Positions 10,894-19,791 of a stretch of DNA of 64,000 bases are shown here, one piece after another. The DNA comes from Oceanobacillus halophilus. Its GTDB lineage: Bacteria; Bacillota; Bacilli; Bacillales; Amphibacillaceae. Below the pieces are notes generated by a model. That model worked only from the letters and a program-made list of their open reading frames with translations, made no database searches and was not told the origin of the DNA. Position numbers and translations under genes: made by a program. Location of the stretch: contig NZ_RBZP01000012.1 of assembly GCF_003628505.1 (NCBI RefSeq), positions 1 through 64,000 on the forward strand, given 5' to 3'. Position 1 is the stretch's first letter. Every line of letters begins with the position of its first letter.

Positions 10894-11207
10894 TTAACTA
10901 AAATCAGGACGTTTCCTCATAACTAGCAGAAGAAATACACGGAAAGCGCAGTGTATTTCCGTAGCGGTAAATGCGCACGAAGGATGTTTGGATTTTATTG
11001 TGATAAAAACATCTTTGTCCAATTCTCTTTTCGTTTGGGTTAAGTGATACTCCTTTTTAAAATGGGTATATGTACAAAGTACCATGGAATACTAATTCTT
11101 CAGGGATGTGTTTTTTACTATAATTTTACAATTATGCTATATTAAAAGTAGTATAATTTTGTATAAATCTACAGGGCAGTGTATGAACGTTAGAAAGGGG
11201 TAGAGCA

Positions 11208-12650
11208 ATGGGGATACTAACCTATTTATTGGGCTTTGTTATTATTACGAATATTATCTTAGGTATTTCTATTGTGTTCCTCGAAAGAAAAAATGCGACT
11301 TCTACATGGGCATGGTTAATGGTTCTATTATTTATACCAATTTTAGGATTTGTCCTTTACTTAATCTTTGGGAGACCGATTAATAAAAAGCGAATTTTTA
11401 CTTGGGATAAAGCAAGTAGAGAGGCAGTAACAAAAGTTGTACATTCGCAAATGAGTGCTTTTCGTAATAAGAGTTTTGAGTTTCAAAATAAGGCGAATAA
11501 GGCCTATGCTAGTTTAATTTACTTGCATTTGCGAAACGATGAGGCGATTTTTACGGAAGACAATGAAGTTAATATTTTTACAGATGGCAAGGAAAAATTT
11601 GATGCATTAATTCAGGATATGGAACAAGCGGAAAACCATATCCATCTGCAATATTACATAATGAGAAACGATGAGCTAGGAAATCGGATATCAGATACGA
11701 TTATAAGAAAGGCGAAAGAAGGAGTACAAGTTCGAGTTCTTTATGATGATATGGGTTCTAGGAAAATTAAACCTCAATTTCTGAAAAAACTGCGTGATGC
11801 TGGGATTGAAATTGAAGCATTTTTTCCGTCTAGATTTTTAAAAATTAATTTTGAAATCAACTTCCGAAACCATCGGAAATTGGCAATTATTGATGGGGAA
11901 ATTGGCTATATTGGTGGTTTTAATATCGGTGATGAATACCTTGGTAAGAGTAAAAAGTTCGGTTATTGGCGAGATACACATCTTCGAGTAACTGGTCATG
12001 CGGTACAAAGCATGCAAACTAGATTTATTTTAGATTGGAATCATGCATCGACTAATGATATCTTATATGAAGATCGTTATTATCGAGCAGAACCAAGTGG
12101 AAATATTGGAATGCAAATTGTAACAAGTGGACCAGATTCACAGTGGGAACAGATTAAAAATGGTTATATCAAAATGATTATGACTGCGAAGAGGTATATT
12201 TACATTCAAACGCCTTATTTCATCCCGGATGAGAGCTTGCTGGATGCACTAAGAATAGCAGCATTTTCAGGTGTTCAAGTAAGATTGATGATCCCTAATA
12301 AACCTGACCACCCATTTGTTTATTGGGCGACTTTATCTCACTGTGGGGACTTGCTGCAAGCTGGCGCCGAAATCTATATTTATCAGAATGGATTCTTGCA
12401 TGCAAAAACAATTGTTGTTGATGGAGAAATTTCCTCTGTTGGAACAGCAAATATTGATGTGCGCAGTTTCCGGTTGAATTTTGAAGTGAACGCTTTTTTG
12501 TATGATAAAGATATTTCCAAAAAGTTAGTAGAGGCATTTGATAAGGATATTACTTTATCCACACAAATGACGAAAAAATTATACGAAAAACGCACGGTGG
12601 GAGTACGTTTTAAAGAATCAATTTCACGGCTTATATCACCAGTGTTATGA
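11208..12650 (+). CDS. cls: Cardiolipin synthase
   Basis: 480 aa, standard bacterial cardiolipin synthase length. Two N-terminal membrane segments (about 1-25 and 33-55) precede two phospholipase-D domains. HKD motif 1 is HRKLAIIDG (His222, Lys224, Asp229) and motif 2 is HAKTIVVDG near residue 398; both are intact. It condenses phosphatidylglycerol molecules (or uses related donors) to cardiolipin at the membrane. The ATG follows AGAAAGGGG by eight bases. First gene of a short run with the thioesterase (19 bp on) and a small membrane protein, possibly one transcript ending at the 13409 hairpin. Confidence 0.93.
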   Translation: MGILTYLLGFVIITNIILGISIVFLERKNATSTWAWLMVLLFIPILGFVLYLIFGRPINKKRIFTWDKASREAVTKVVHSQMSAFRNKSFEFQNKANKAYASLIYLHLRNDEAIFTEDNEVNIFTDGKEKFDALIQDMEQAENHIHLQYYIMRNDELGNRISDTIIRKAKEGVQVRVLYDDMGSRKIKPQFLKKLRDAGIEIEAFFPSRFLKINFEINFRNHRKLAIIDGEIGYIGGFNIGDEYLGKSKKFGYWRDTHLRVTGHAVQSMQTRFILDWNHASTNDILYEDRYYRAEPSGNIGMQIVTSGPDSQWEQIKNGYIKMIMTAKRYIYIQTPYFIPDESLLDALRIAAFSGVQVRLMIPNKPDHPFVYWATLSHCGDLLQAGAEIYIYQNGFLHAKTIVVDGEISSVGTANIDVRSFRLNFEVNAFLYDKDISKKLVEAFDKDITLSTQMTKKLYEKRTVGVRFKESISRLISPVL

Positions 12651-12669
12651 TGCATAGGAGGATTTGCTT

Positions 12670-13167
12670 ATGGAAGCTAAGCCATGTTCAGAATCAAGGG
12701 CGGTAAAAACAACACTTGTTTTGCCGCCGAACACCAATAATCATGGGACACTTTTTGGGGGAGAATTACTGGCACATATAGATGACGTTGCCTCAATTGC
12801 CGCAATTAAACATGCGAGACAACTTGTGGTTACTGCCTCAACAGATTCTGTCGACTTCTTATCCCCCGTTACGGTTGGACAATCTATTACAATAGAAGCG
12901 TTTGTAACATGGACGCACCATACTTCTATGGAGATATTTGTTAAAGTAGTAGTGGAAAATTTAATGACCGGAGAAGAAAAGGTTTGTAACACAGCCTTCT
13001 TAACATTTGTTGCGGTTAATGAAGAGGGAAGGCCAGTACCGGTAGCCCCAGTTTACCCGGAGACAGAAAACGAAAAAAGACTTTATAATAGTGCACCAAA
13101 ACGTGCTCAGCAACGGAAAGAGAGACGAAAACGTTCCAAAGAATTTGCAAAGGAATTTGGTTTGTAA
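12670..13167 (+). CDS. ykhA: Acyl-CoA thioesterase, hotdog fold, YkhA type
   Basis: 165 aa single hotdog domain. The segment NHGTLFGGELLAHIDDVAS is the hallmark of the YciA/YkhA cytoplasmic acyl-CoA hydrolases, with the catalytic Asp on the long helix and the Gly-rich turn. A strongly basic C-terminal tail (KRAQQRKERRKRSKEF) follows. Probably hydrolyses medium or long acyl-CoA to free fatty acid and CoA. Start at ATG 12670, AGGAGGA seven bases upstream; a TTG two codons earlier overlaps that site. It sits 19 bp behind cls and probably shares its transcript, fitting lipid metabolism. Confidence 0.9.
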   Translation: MEAKPCSESRAVKTTLVLPPNTNNHGTLFGGELLAHIDDVASIAAIKHARQLVVTASTDSVDFLSPVTVGQSITIEAFVTWTHHTSMEIFVKVVVENLMTGEEKVCNTAFLTFVAVNEEGRPVPVAPVYPETENEKRLYNSAPKRAQQRKERRKRSKEFAKEFGL

Positions 13168-13197
13168 GTATCGGTATCAGAAGGGGGAAGTACCGAT

Positions 13198-13407
13198 ATG
13201 ATGAAAAAAATGAAAGAAAAAATAACCCATTTATCACAAAAAAAGGGATATAGAGCAGTTGTAGTTTTGCTGAGAATATTACTGATTATTATTATAGCTG
13301 CTATCGCAGTGGCAATTGCTGTGTTTCTCTATTTATTCATTTCTGATTACATGTATGATGAGAATCAGGATGAGTTTAATGAAAATGGAGAGGTTATTGA
13401 AAAATGA
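13198..13407 (+). CDS. Small single-pass membrane protein
   Basis: 69 aa. Basic N-terminus (KKMKEKITHLSQKKGYR), one very hydrophobic segment (about residues 24-50, rich in Ile/Ala/Val) and an acidic tail. Predicted N-in single-span protein. It has a good ribosome binding site (AGAAGGGGGAAG) and lies 30 bp after the thioesterase, so it is probably co-transcribed with cls and ykhA. I do not recognise a family and give no function. Confidence 0.7.
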   Translation: MMKKMKEKITHLSQKKGYRAVVVLLRILLIIIIAAIAVAIAVFLYLFISDYMYDENQDEFNENGEVIEK

Positions 13408-13408
13408 A

Positions 13409-13441
13409 ACACTGGGCTGTTTTTGATAGACAGCCCAGTGT
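13409..13441. terminator. Bidirectional terminator between convergent genes
   Basis: Perfect 12-bp stem ACACTGGGCTGT/ACAGCCCAGTGT (13409-13420 with 13430-13441). It immediately follows the stop of the small membrane protein gene and lies three bases from the stop of the convergent HxlR-family gene. T-runs are modest on both sides. Confidence 0.8.
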
Positions 13442-13443
13442 TG

Positions 13444-13776
13444 TTAATTTATATCCTTTGATTCCACTTCTTCCGGTGTAATATGGCCATCCGCCCAATT
13501 TTGAATTTCTTTAATAACGGGTTCTAAAGCCTTCCCTTTTTCTGATAACGAATACTCAATACGAACAGGAAATTCTGAATAAATGTTTCTTTCAACAATA
13601 CCTTCTTTTTCGAGCATTTTTAATCGATCAGAGAGCAATCTCCCACTGATTGGCAAATCTGCTTCCATTTCTGAAAAGCGCTTTGTTCCTTCTAATAAAT
13701 CAAACAAAATAAGTCCTACCCAACGTGTGCTAAGCAGTCCCATTGCTTTTTCGAACCGTGGACACAAGTACTCCAT
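13444..13776 (-). CDS. HxlR-family winged-helix transcriptional regulator
   Basis: 110 aa single-domain protein. The N-terminal Cys in YLCPRFEKAMGLLSTRW and the segment GTKRFSEMEADLPISGRLLSDRLKMLE with the following GIVER hairpin match the HxlR winged helix; the DNA-recognition helix is SGRLLSDRLKML. These regulators usually act as dimers, often on a neighbouring detoxification gene, and respond to reactive electrophiles or oxidants; the single conserved Cys here is compatible. The ATG at 13776 is preferred because GAGG lies eight bases upstream; a GTG three codons earlier overlaps it. The target is unknown; no obvious partner is adjacent, ampS being divergent. Confidence 0.88.
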   Translation of the reverse strand: MEYLCPRFEKAMGLLSTRWVGLILFDLLEGTKRFSEMEADLPISGRLLSDRLKMLEKEGIVERNIYSEFPVRIEYSLSEKGKALEPVIKEIQNWADGHITPEEVESKDIN

Positions 13777-13978
13777 TCTGATCACCTCACTCTGCTACAT
13801 AATCTATTTAAAAACTATGCTGATTACGAAAAGTAACTATGTTGTTTTATTTTATCAAATTCTACGGCCTGAGTAAATAGAATTAGAAATTTGATACAAA
13901 ATGAGAAAGTATTTTGGTAATTTCATGCTAGTTATGGAATAATAGCTATATATGAAAATTTTAGTTGGAGGTTACATG

Positions 13979-15205
13979 ATGGTCGATAAGAAAACGCTGG
14001 AAAAATATGCAGAACTAGCTTTAAAAACTGGGGTCAATCTTCAGGCAAATCAAGCAGTGATGATAAATGCGCCAATTGAAGGTGCCGATTTCACTAGAAT
14101 CGTTGCAAAAAAAGCGTATGAATTGGGTGCGAAAGATGTACATATTAACTGGTCAGATGATGAGTTAACCCTATTGAAATATGAGAATGTACCAGACGAA
14201 GTCATTGGAAGTTTTCCTGATTGGAGAGTAAAACTACATGATACGTATGCAGAAGATGGAGCAGCCGTATTAAGTATCCGTTCTACAAACCCCGATTTAT
14301 TACAAAACATAGATCCTAAACGTGTAGCAATGGCAAATAAAGCCTCTGGAGAAGCAATGAAAAACTTCCGCAAATACACGATGAACGATAAAATTCCATG
14401 GTCTATCATTTCTATTCCTTCAGGTGATTGGGCACAAAAAATCTTCCCTGACAAAACGAAAGAAGATGCGGTAGAAAGTCTTTGGGAAGCTATCTTGAAA
14501 ATTGTTCGAGTGGACCAAGAAGATCCAATCGCGGCTTGGAACGAACATAATGAGACATTAAAAACAAAACGAGAAGAATTAAACGAAAAGAATTACAAGA
14601 AATTAATCTTCCAAGCACCAGGAACAGATTTGGAATTAGAACTTCCAGAAGGTCATGTTTGGAAAGGTGGATCTGCCGTTGCGGAAACAGGTGTAACATT
14701 TAACCCAAATATGCCAACCGAAGAAGTATTTTCTATGCCACATAAATATGGTGTCAATGGTACAGTTTCCAGTACGAAACCACTAAATTATGGGGGAAGT
14801 GTAATTGACAATTTCAGCTTAACTTTTAAAGATGGTAAAGTGGTGGACTTTCAAGCGGAACAAGGAGAAGCGGTCTTACAACATTTACTTGATTCCGATG
14901 AAGGGGCTCGTCGCCTAGGTGAAGTAGCGCTTGTACCACATGAATCACCGGTATCCCAGTCTGGATTGATTTTCTATAATACATTATTTGATGAGAATGC
15001 ATCCTGTCATATTGCGCTGGGTAAAGCATATCCAACCAACGTGGAAGGCGGATCTTCTATGTCAGAAGAAGAATTGGATCAACATGGAGTTAATGACAGC
15101 CTTATTCACGTAGACTTTATGATTGGATCTGACAAACTCGACATTGATGGAGTGAAGCAAGACGGCACAACCGAACCCGTATTCCGAGGAGGAACCTGGG
15201 CTTAA
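13979..15205 (+). CDS. ampS: Aminopeptidase AmpS/T, M29 metallopeptidase
   Basis: 408 aa, the usual M29 length. M29 aminopeptidases are cytoplasmic cobalt or zinc enzymes that remove N-terminal residues. Conserved M29 landmarks are visible: the N-terminal YAELALKTGVNLQ block, the PTEEVFSMPHK motif with a metal-binding Glu and His, GGSV, and the C-terminal HVDFMIGS block carrying a metal ligand. A tandem ATGATG follows TTGGAGG; the second (13979) has the better spacing and is used. Divergent from the HxlR gene with a 200-bp spacer. No signal peptide. Confidence 0.92.
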   Translation: MVDKKTLEKYAELALKTGVNLQANQAVMINAPIEGADFTRIVAKKAYELGAKDVHINWSDDELTLLKYENVPDEVIGSFPDWRVKLHDTYAEDGAAVLSIRSTNPDLLQNIDPKRVAMANKASGEAMKNFRKYTMNDKIPWSIISIPSGDWAQKIFPDKTKEDAVESLWEAILKIVRVDQEDPIAAWNEHNETLKTKREELNEKNYKKLIFQAPGTDLELELPEGHVWKGGSAVAETGVTFNPNMPTEEVFSMPHKYGVNGTVSSTKPLNYGGSVIDNFSLTFKDGKVVDFQAEQGEAVLQHLLDSDEGARRLGEVALVPHESPVSQSGLIFYNTLFDENASCHIALGKAYPTNVEGGSSMSEEELDQHGVNDSLIHVDFMIGSDKLDIDGVKQDGTTEPVFRGGTWA

Positions 15206-15242
15206 GGTGCCTGGCACTCCCCGGATTTTGTCGAATTTTGAC
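15206..15242. repeat. Short GGTGCCTGGCAC-type intergenic motif
   Basis: The stretch right after the ampS stop reads AGGTGCCTGGCACTCC followed by CGGATTTTGTCGAA. I recall motifs of this kind as dispersed intergenic repeats in Bacillus-group genomes, but only one copy is in this window. It can form a small hairpin (GTGCC/GGCAC). Low information. Confidence 0.4.
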
Positions 15243-15325
15243 TGTTAATAGGAAGGTGTTTGAAAGCCTTTCTGTTAGCAGTCTTTTTACTACTATCAGA
15301 AACATTGGCAGAAGGGGGACTGCGG

Positions 15326-16381
15326 ATGGATTGGAAGTCTTATTTAAGATTAGGTGAAACATTACTTATTGCCTTTATTGGTGGATTTACATTTAATCTG
15401 CTTCATTTTCCTTTAGCCTATGTGTTAGGGGCGTTAACTTTTATTTCCCTTTGGCAGGGATTTACCAAAAGAACCATCATGCTGCCGATAAGCATAAAGA
15501 ATGCTGGTTTTATTGTTTTAGGCATTTATTTTGGACTGTATTTCACAAAGGAAACTTTCCAAACAATCTTGCCGTACTTGCTGCCATATTTGTTGATGAC
15601 GACCATACTGATCGTTGTTAGTGTACTTCTTGCCGTGTTGGTTTCTAGATATATTAATGTAGACGAAGTAACCAGCGTTTTTGCAAGTATTCCTGGGGGA
15701 TTGTCGGAAATGGCAATTGCTAGTGAATCATTAAAAGCAAATTCATCCTTGGTCGTTATTTTTCAAACCATCCGATTGATAACGGTTTTATTTACGATTC
15801 CACCATTTATGACCTTTCTTTTCAATAGCCAGGAAATGGTTGTTCAAGTAGAGGAAACTACAGAAATAGCGTTGGGTATTAGCTGGAATTATCTGTGGTT
15901 TGTTCTGCCTGTTATAGCAGCGCTTTTTATAAAGGATCGTATTCCTGCCGGTATTATTATTGGGGCGCTAGGAGTAACGGCGCTGTTAAATATTAGTCCT
16001 GTCGAGCTAGCTGAGGTTCCAAGCGTTTTTATGAATGGTGCACAAATATTGGTTGGAGCAGGGCTGGGGAAAAATATATTATTTCGCGATATTAAGTTAG
16101 GTGGTAAATACACAGTTATTTATTTTGGCTTGTCCGTTACCATTATTGTTTTAGCGCTTGGCTTAGGGATTTTATTGGCTAACATAACCTCTCTGAGTTA
16201 TACAACAGCCATATTAGGGATTGCCCCAGGTGGTTTTTTTGAGATGGTACTCACATCGTATAGTATCGGAGGGGACCCTGCAGTAGTAAGTGCCTTTCAA
16301 TTATTAAGAATCCTATTAATCGTTACAGCTGTTCCGCCAATTTTGAAATGGTGGTTTAGGAGAAGAGTTCGAGGAGCTTAA
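15326..16381 (+). CDS. AbrB-family (duplicated) integral membrane protein
   Basis: 351 aa, strongly hydrophobic, about ten membrane segments. Two internally similar halves each contain the family block: first half SIPGGLSEMAIASESLKAN, second half IAPGGFFEMVLTSYSIGGD. This matches the membrane AbrB family (once called putative ammonia monooxygenase, unrelated to the DNA-binding AbrB). Transport function is presumed, substrate unknown. The ATG at 15326 has GAAGGGGGA seven bases upstream; the frame is open back to a TTG at 15260, which has a weaker GGAAGG site, so a longer form with 22 extra residues cannot be excluded. Monocistronic and convergent with recQ. Confidence 0.82.
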   Translation: MDWKSYLRLGETLLIAFIGGFTFNLLHFPLAYVLGALTFISLWQGFTKRTIMLPISIKNAGFIVLGIYFGLYFTKETFQTILPYLLPYLLMTTILIVVSVLLAVLVSRYINVDEVTSVFASIPGGLSEMAIASESLKANSSLVVIFQTIRLITVLFTIPPFMTFLFNSQEMVVQVEETTEIALGISWNYLWFVLPVIAALFIKDRIPAGIIIGALGVTALLNISPVELAEVPSVFMNGAQILVGAGLGKNILFRDIKLGGKYTVIYFGLSVTIIVLALGLGILLANITSLSYTTAILGIAPGGFFEMVLTSYSIGGDPAVVSAFQLLRILLIVTAVPPILKWWFRRRVRGA

Positions 16382-16387
16382 GTGAAG

Positions 16388-16492
16388 TAGATATCTATTC
16401 TCATTGTAGATAAGTCCACTGTCTCTGTGGATATCTCTACTTTGGTCGTAGATATACCCACCACCGTTGTCGATATCCCCAGTAGCATCTAT
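16388..16492. repeat. Degenerate 21-bp tandem repeat between convergent genes
   Basis: Four units whose GATA step recurs at exactly 21-bp spacing (16409, 16430, 16451, 16472), each in a GT-N-GATA context, with a fifth poor match at 16390. The remainder of each unit is pyrimidine-rich and drifted. It lies directly after the AbrB-family stop and before the recQ terminator. A 62-codon open frame over it (16427-16615) is a by-product of the 21-bp period. Confidence 0.6.
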
Positions 16493-16533
16493 GTACTTCA
16501 CATGATAGATATAAACAACATCCAAACAAACAA

Positions 16534-16564
16534 TCCGCACAACGGAATATCTCCATTGTGCGGA
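16534..16564 (-). terminator. Terminator of recQ
   Basis: Stem TCCGCACAA (16534-16542) with TTGTGCGGA (16556-16564), followed on the minus strand by a T-rich stretch (TTGTTTGTTTGG). It begins six bases after the recQ stop. Confidence 0.8.
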
Positions 16565-16569
16565 ACCTT

Positions 16570-18714
16570 TTACATATACTCATTTTTCACTAATACTGCT
16601 TTTATTTTCGTATAATCGTAGCCATCAGGCAAGGCATCTTTTAGCGGCTTAAGCTTCGGTTCAGTTATTTCTTCACGAGCAGCAAGAACGGCGGCTTCTT
16701 CTTTCTCGTCAAAGAAAATCTCCCATGCGATTGGATGGCCATCTTTAAATGCTTTGAAAATATGATTTTCAATAGTTTGCTTCGACATGTCACGAACTGC
16801 AGCAATATCTTTCAATGATTTCCCAGATTGAAACATTTGGAAGCTAATCATATGACTGGGACGGTCATCATTTGGTCTCCTTGATGGCTTTGGTTTGGGG
16901 CTTCCTGTGTCCGTGATTCGGATTCGTTTTTTAACTTCTGGATGATTTGCTTTCCAGTCGCGAATTATTTCTAAGAATTCTTCCCCATACTGTTCATATT
17001 TTTTCTCTCCGACCCCTTTAATTTCAAGCATATCCTCTTTGGTGACAGGGAAGTAGCGGCTTAATTCTTTTAAGGTTGCATCAGAGAATAACACGTATGG
17101 TGGCACATTCTTCTCATCAGCAATTTGTTTACGTAAAGCACGAAGTTCAGAGAATAAATCTTCATAGAAGTCTGCTTCTTCCGTTGTTGGAATTGGCGCT
17201 GTAAACATTTCCACCTGTCTTTTTCCTTTTAATACTTCAACGGATTGCTGATTTAACCTTAATGTTGGGTATCTTCCTTCTTCCGTTGCTACTAATTTTT
17301 CTGCTATTAAAAAGTGAATATGTTCGATCAGTTCTTTTTCTGTGTAGGCAGACATAATTCCATACGTGGATAGTTTGTCTAATCCAAATTGCTTTACTTT
17401 CTTATCATTCGATCCTTTAAGTACTTTAGCTGTCATGGTAACCCCGTAACGCTCGTCCATTCTTTTTACACAAGATAGAATTTTTTGGGCTTCCTCGGTG
17501 ATGTCTGTTTTATTCTGGCGCTGCACACAATTGCTGCAACGTCCGCATCCTGCCTCTGCATTTTTGTCATCAAAATAATCTAGTATGAATGACTGGAGGC
17601 AACCATGGGTATGACAGTAATTAATCATTTCCTGCAGTTTGCGGTATTCATTTTGCTTCGATGAATCGTCCATCATTGATTGCTCAATTAAAAACTTCTG
17701 AAGTTGCACATCCTGTGGGGAAAAAAGCAAAATACAGTCACTTGGTTCTCCGTCACGTCCGGCTCTTCCGGCTTCCTGATAATAGGATTCGATATTCATC
17801 GGCATAGCATAATGAATGACGTAGCGTACATTGGATTTATCAATTCCCATTCCAAATGCATTGGTCGCAATCATAACAGTAGTCTCGTCGTGGATAAATG
17901 AACTTTGTGCTTCTTTCCGTTCGATTTCTGTCATCCCAGCATGATATTTAGCAACCGAAATACCGCGGCGGGTTAATTGTTCAAATAGGGAATCCGCCTG
18001 TTTTCTTGTTGCTGTATAAATGATTCCAGATTCTTCTTCGTGTTCAGCCAGAAAAGAACGTAAATAACTAGTTTTATCTCTTCCTTTGATTACGTGAAAA
18101 GCTAAGTTTTCCCGTGCGAACCCTGTATTAATAACGTGTTCGATTCTTAACAATTGTTGAATATCTGATATGACCTCTTCGGTTGCTGTTGCAGTTAGAG
18201 CAACAAAAACAGGGATATTGGAAAACTGTTTTAAATTGGAAACAATCGAACGATAGCTTGGCCTAAAGTCATGACCCCATTGGGAGATACAGTGCGCTTC
18301 ATCAAATGCAACAAGAGCGATTGGAATGCGTTTGATGGTGTTAACGAAAAAGCTAGATTCAAATCGTTCTGGTGCAACATATACAAACTTGTATCGACTT
18401 TTGCCAATATCATGTAATCGGCTTTGCTGTTCTGCTTGTGTTAAGGAGCTATTAATATATGTAGCTGGGATACCGTAAGAATTTAACGCATCCACTTGAT
18501 CCTTCATTAGTGAGATTAATGGGGAAATAATGATTGCTGTTCCATTCATGGATAATCCGGGGATTTGGTAGCATATGGACTTCCCGCCACCTGTTGGCAT
18601 GACAGCAAGTGTGTTATTTAAGTTAATAATTTGGTCAATGGTTTCTTTTTGACCTGGGCGGAATGTTTCGTAGCCAAAATAGCTTTGCAACAGTTGTTCT
18701 TCTTTTGAAAGCAT
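16570..18714 (-). CDS. recQ: ATP-dependent DNA helicase RecQ, long form with C-terminal HTH
   Basis: 714 aa. Superfamily-2 helicase core: Walker A MPTGGGKS (about 39-46), DEAHCISQWGHDFRP, and the SAT-like TATAT block. The C-terminal helicase half has the arginine-finger region QEAGRAGRDG. The zinc-binding cysteines of the RQC domain follow (C-X16-C-type cluster around GCGRCSNC). Then come an HRDC domain (about 520-600, LRKQIADEKNVPPYVLFSD) and an extra C-terminal helix-turn-helix (about 640-690, SLKDIAAVRDMSKQTIENHIF). Family members are about 590-610 aa; the extra length is the HTH tail. Unwinds DNA 3' to 5' in recombination and fork repair. AAGGAGG is 11 bases upstream of the ATG. Confidence 0.95.
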   Translation of the reverse strand: MLSKEEQLLQSYFGYETFRPGQKETIDQIINLNNTLAVMPTGGGKSICYQIPGLSMNGTAIIISPLISLMKDQVDALNSYGIPATYINSSLTQAEQQSRLHDIGKSRYKFVYVAPERFESSFFVNTIKRIPIALVAFDEAHCISQWGHDFRPSYRSIVSNLKQFSNIPVFVALTATATEEVISDIQQLLRIEHVINTGFARENLAFHVIKGRDKTSYLRSFLAEHEEESGIIYTATRKQADSLFEQLTRRGISVAKYHAGMTEIERKEAQSSFIHDETTVMIATNAFGMGIDKSNVRYVIHYAMPMNIESYYQEAGRAGRDGEPSDCILLFSPQDVQLQKFLIEQSMMDDSSKQNEYRKLQEMINYCHTHGCLQSFILDYFDDKNAEAGCGRCSNCVQRQNKTDITEEAQKILSCVKRMDERYGVTMTAKVLKGSNDKKVKQFGLDKLSTYGIMSAYTEKELIEHIHFLIAEKLVATEEGRYPTLRLNQQSVEVLKGKRQVEMFTAPIPTTEEADFYEDLFSELRALRKQIADEKNVPPYVLFSDATLKELSRYFPVTKEDMLEIKGVGEKKYEQYGEEFLEIIRDWKANHPEVKKRIRITDTGSPKPKPSRRPNDDRPSHMISFQMFQSGKSLKDIAAVRDMSKQTIENHIFKAFKDGHPIAWEIFFDEKEEAAVLAAREEITEPKLKPLKDALPDGYDYTKIKAVLVKNEYM

Positions 18715-18992
18715 GTTCCTGAATTTCCTCCTTTACTAAGAGATCATCACCAGCTGCCTGCGGTAAGCATCATCTATTCCAAAGACAGTAGCTAATAAGT
18801 AAGTTTTACCTGTAGGTTGGGTGACAAATAAAGCTAAGTTTTTATATGGATAAACTTATCCTACCATAAATATAATAGATTTGGTTCCATAGAATAGAAT
18901 TTTAAATTTTATTGAAAAAATAGGGAGTAGATTTTTGTTGGTGGTAATGGAGAGTGAACATATATATTTTAAAAAATATTTATTCATTAAAA

Positions 18993-19703
18993 GGCTCTTT
19001 TCTAAAAGATTGTTGCTTTTTAACATGGCTTAACCTTGTATTTTATATAGACTGTTGATATCTTCAATTCAGAATAGTATAGCTCTCGCTCACACTTATG
19101 TTGATTTGTGCGATCATTCGCTGCGGCAGAATACTTCGCTTTCCGCGGGCACGGCCTCAGTCTCCTCGCGGAAAACCACCGCTGCGGGGTCTTCGGACAC
19201 GTGCTTTTCCCGCAGGAGTCTCCGTATTCTGTCTCCGCTTAAATAGGCGCTCAAGATTAATTTGGGCTTATAGCTCTAGAAATTACGTTTTAAGACCGTT
19301 ATAATCCTTAAAACAGCATATTTCTTGTTTATACAAGTAGAGCAGACGCATAGCGGAAATACACGGAGACTCCTTGAAAAAAGAAAACCACTTTTTTCTG
19401 CGTGCGATGTAACCCTGCCGAAGCATTCCTTGTCCTGCGGGAAGATGAGCATCGGTGAGACTGCGTAGTGAGGGAACTACTTGAATATTCATCCCTGCTC
19501 CCTTGCGCCGAGAAAGCCCGCTTCGAAGCACTACTGGAAGACGCAGGCGCACACGCTTTTCAGCACGAAGGAGGCTCACCAGCTCCCCGCGGAAAGCGAA
19601 GTGTATTTCCGTAGCGGTTGTGAAGCACTATACTGAATTAAATAAATCAACAATTTCTATCAACTGTCAACTTCAAAAAGCAACAAACAATACGAAAAGA
19701 GCC
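18993..19703. mobile_element. MITE-like element, second full copy
   Basis: A 711-bp copy begins GGCTCTTTTCTAAAAGATTG and ends with the inverted form (AAAAAGCAACAAACAATACG then AAAAGAGCC). It is flanked by ATTAAAA direct repeats (18986-18992 and 19704-19710); if the terminal C is counted with the duplication the repeat is 8 bp. Two GC-rich palindromic blocks lie inside, about 19125-19245 and 19350-19620. The second block carries an extra segment (TGCGTAGTGAGGGAACTACT onward) shared with the copy at 51348. It occupies most of the gap between recQ and the oligopeptide-binding lipoprotein gene. Confidence 0.8.
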
Positions 19704-19730
19704 ATTAAAACACAAACAGGGGAAATTAAA

Positions 19731-19754
19731 AGGGGACAATAACAAATGTCCCCT
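19731..19754 (-). terminator. Terminator of the oligopeptide-binding protein gene
   Basis: Stem AGGGGACA/TGTCCCCT (19731-19738 with 19747-19754) with TTTTAAT following on the minus strand. It lies between the lipoprotein stop and the right end of the adjacent repeat element. Confidence 0.75.
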
Positions 19755-19791
19755 AAAAAATACTTCATATGAAATTATCGTAAAAGCATCA

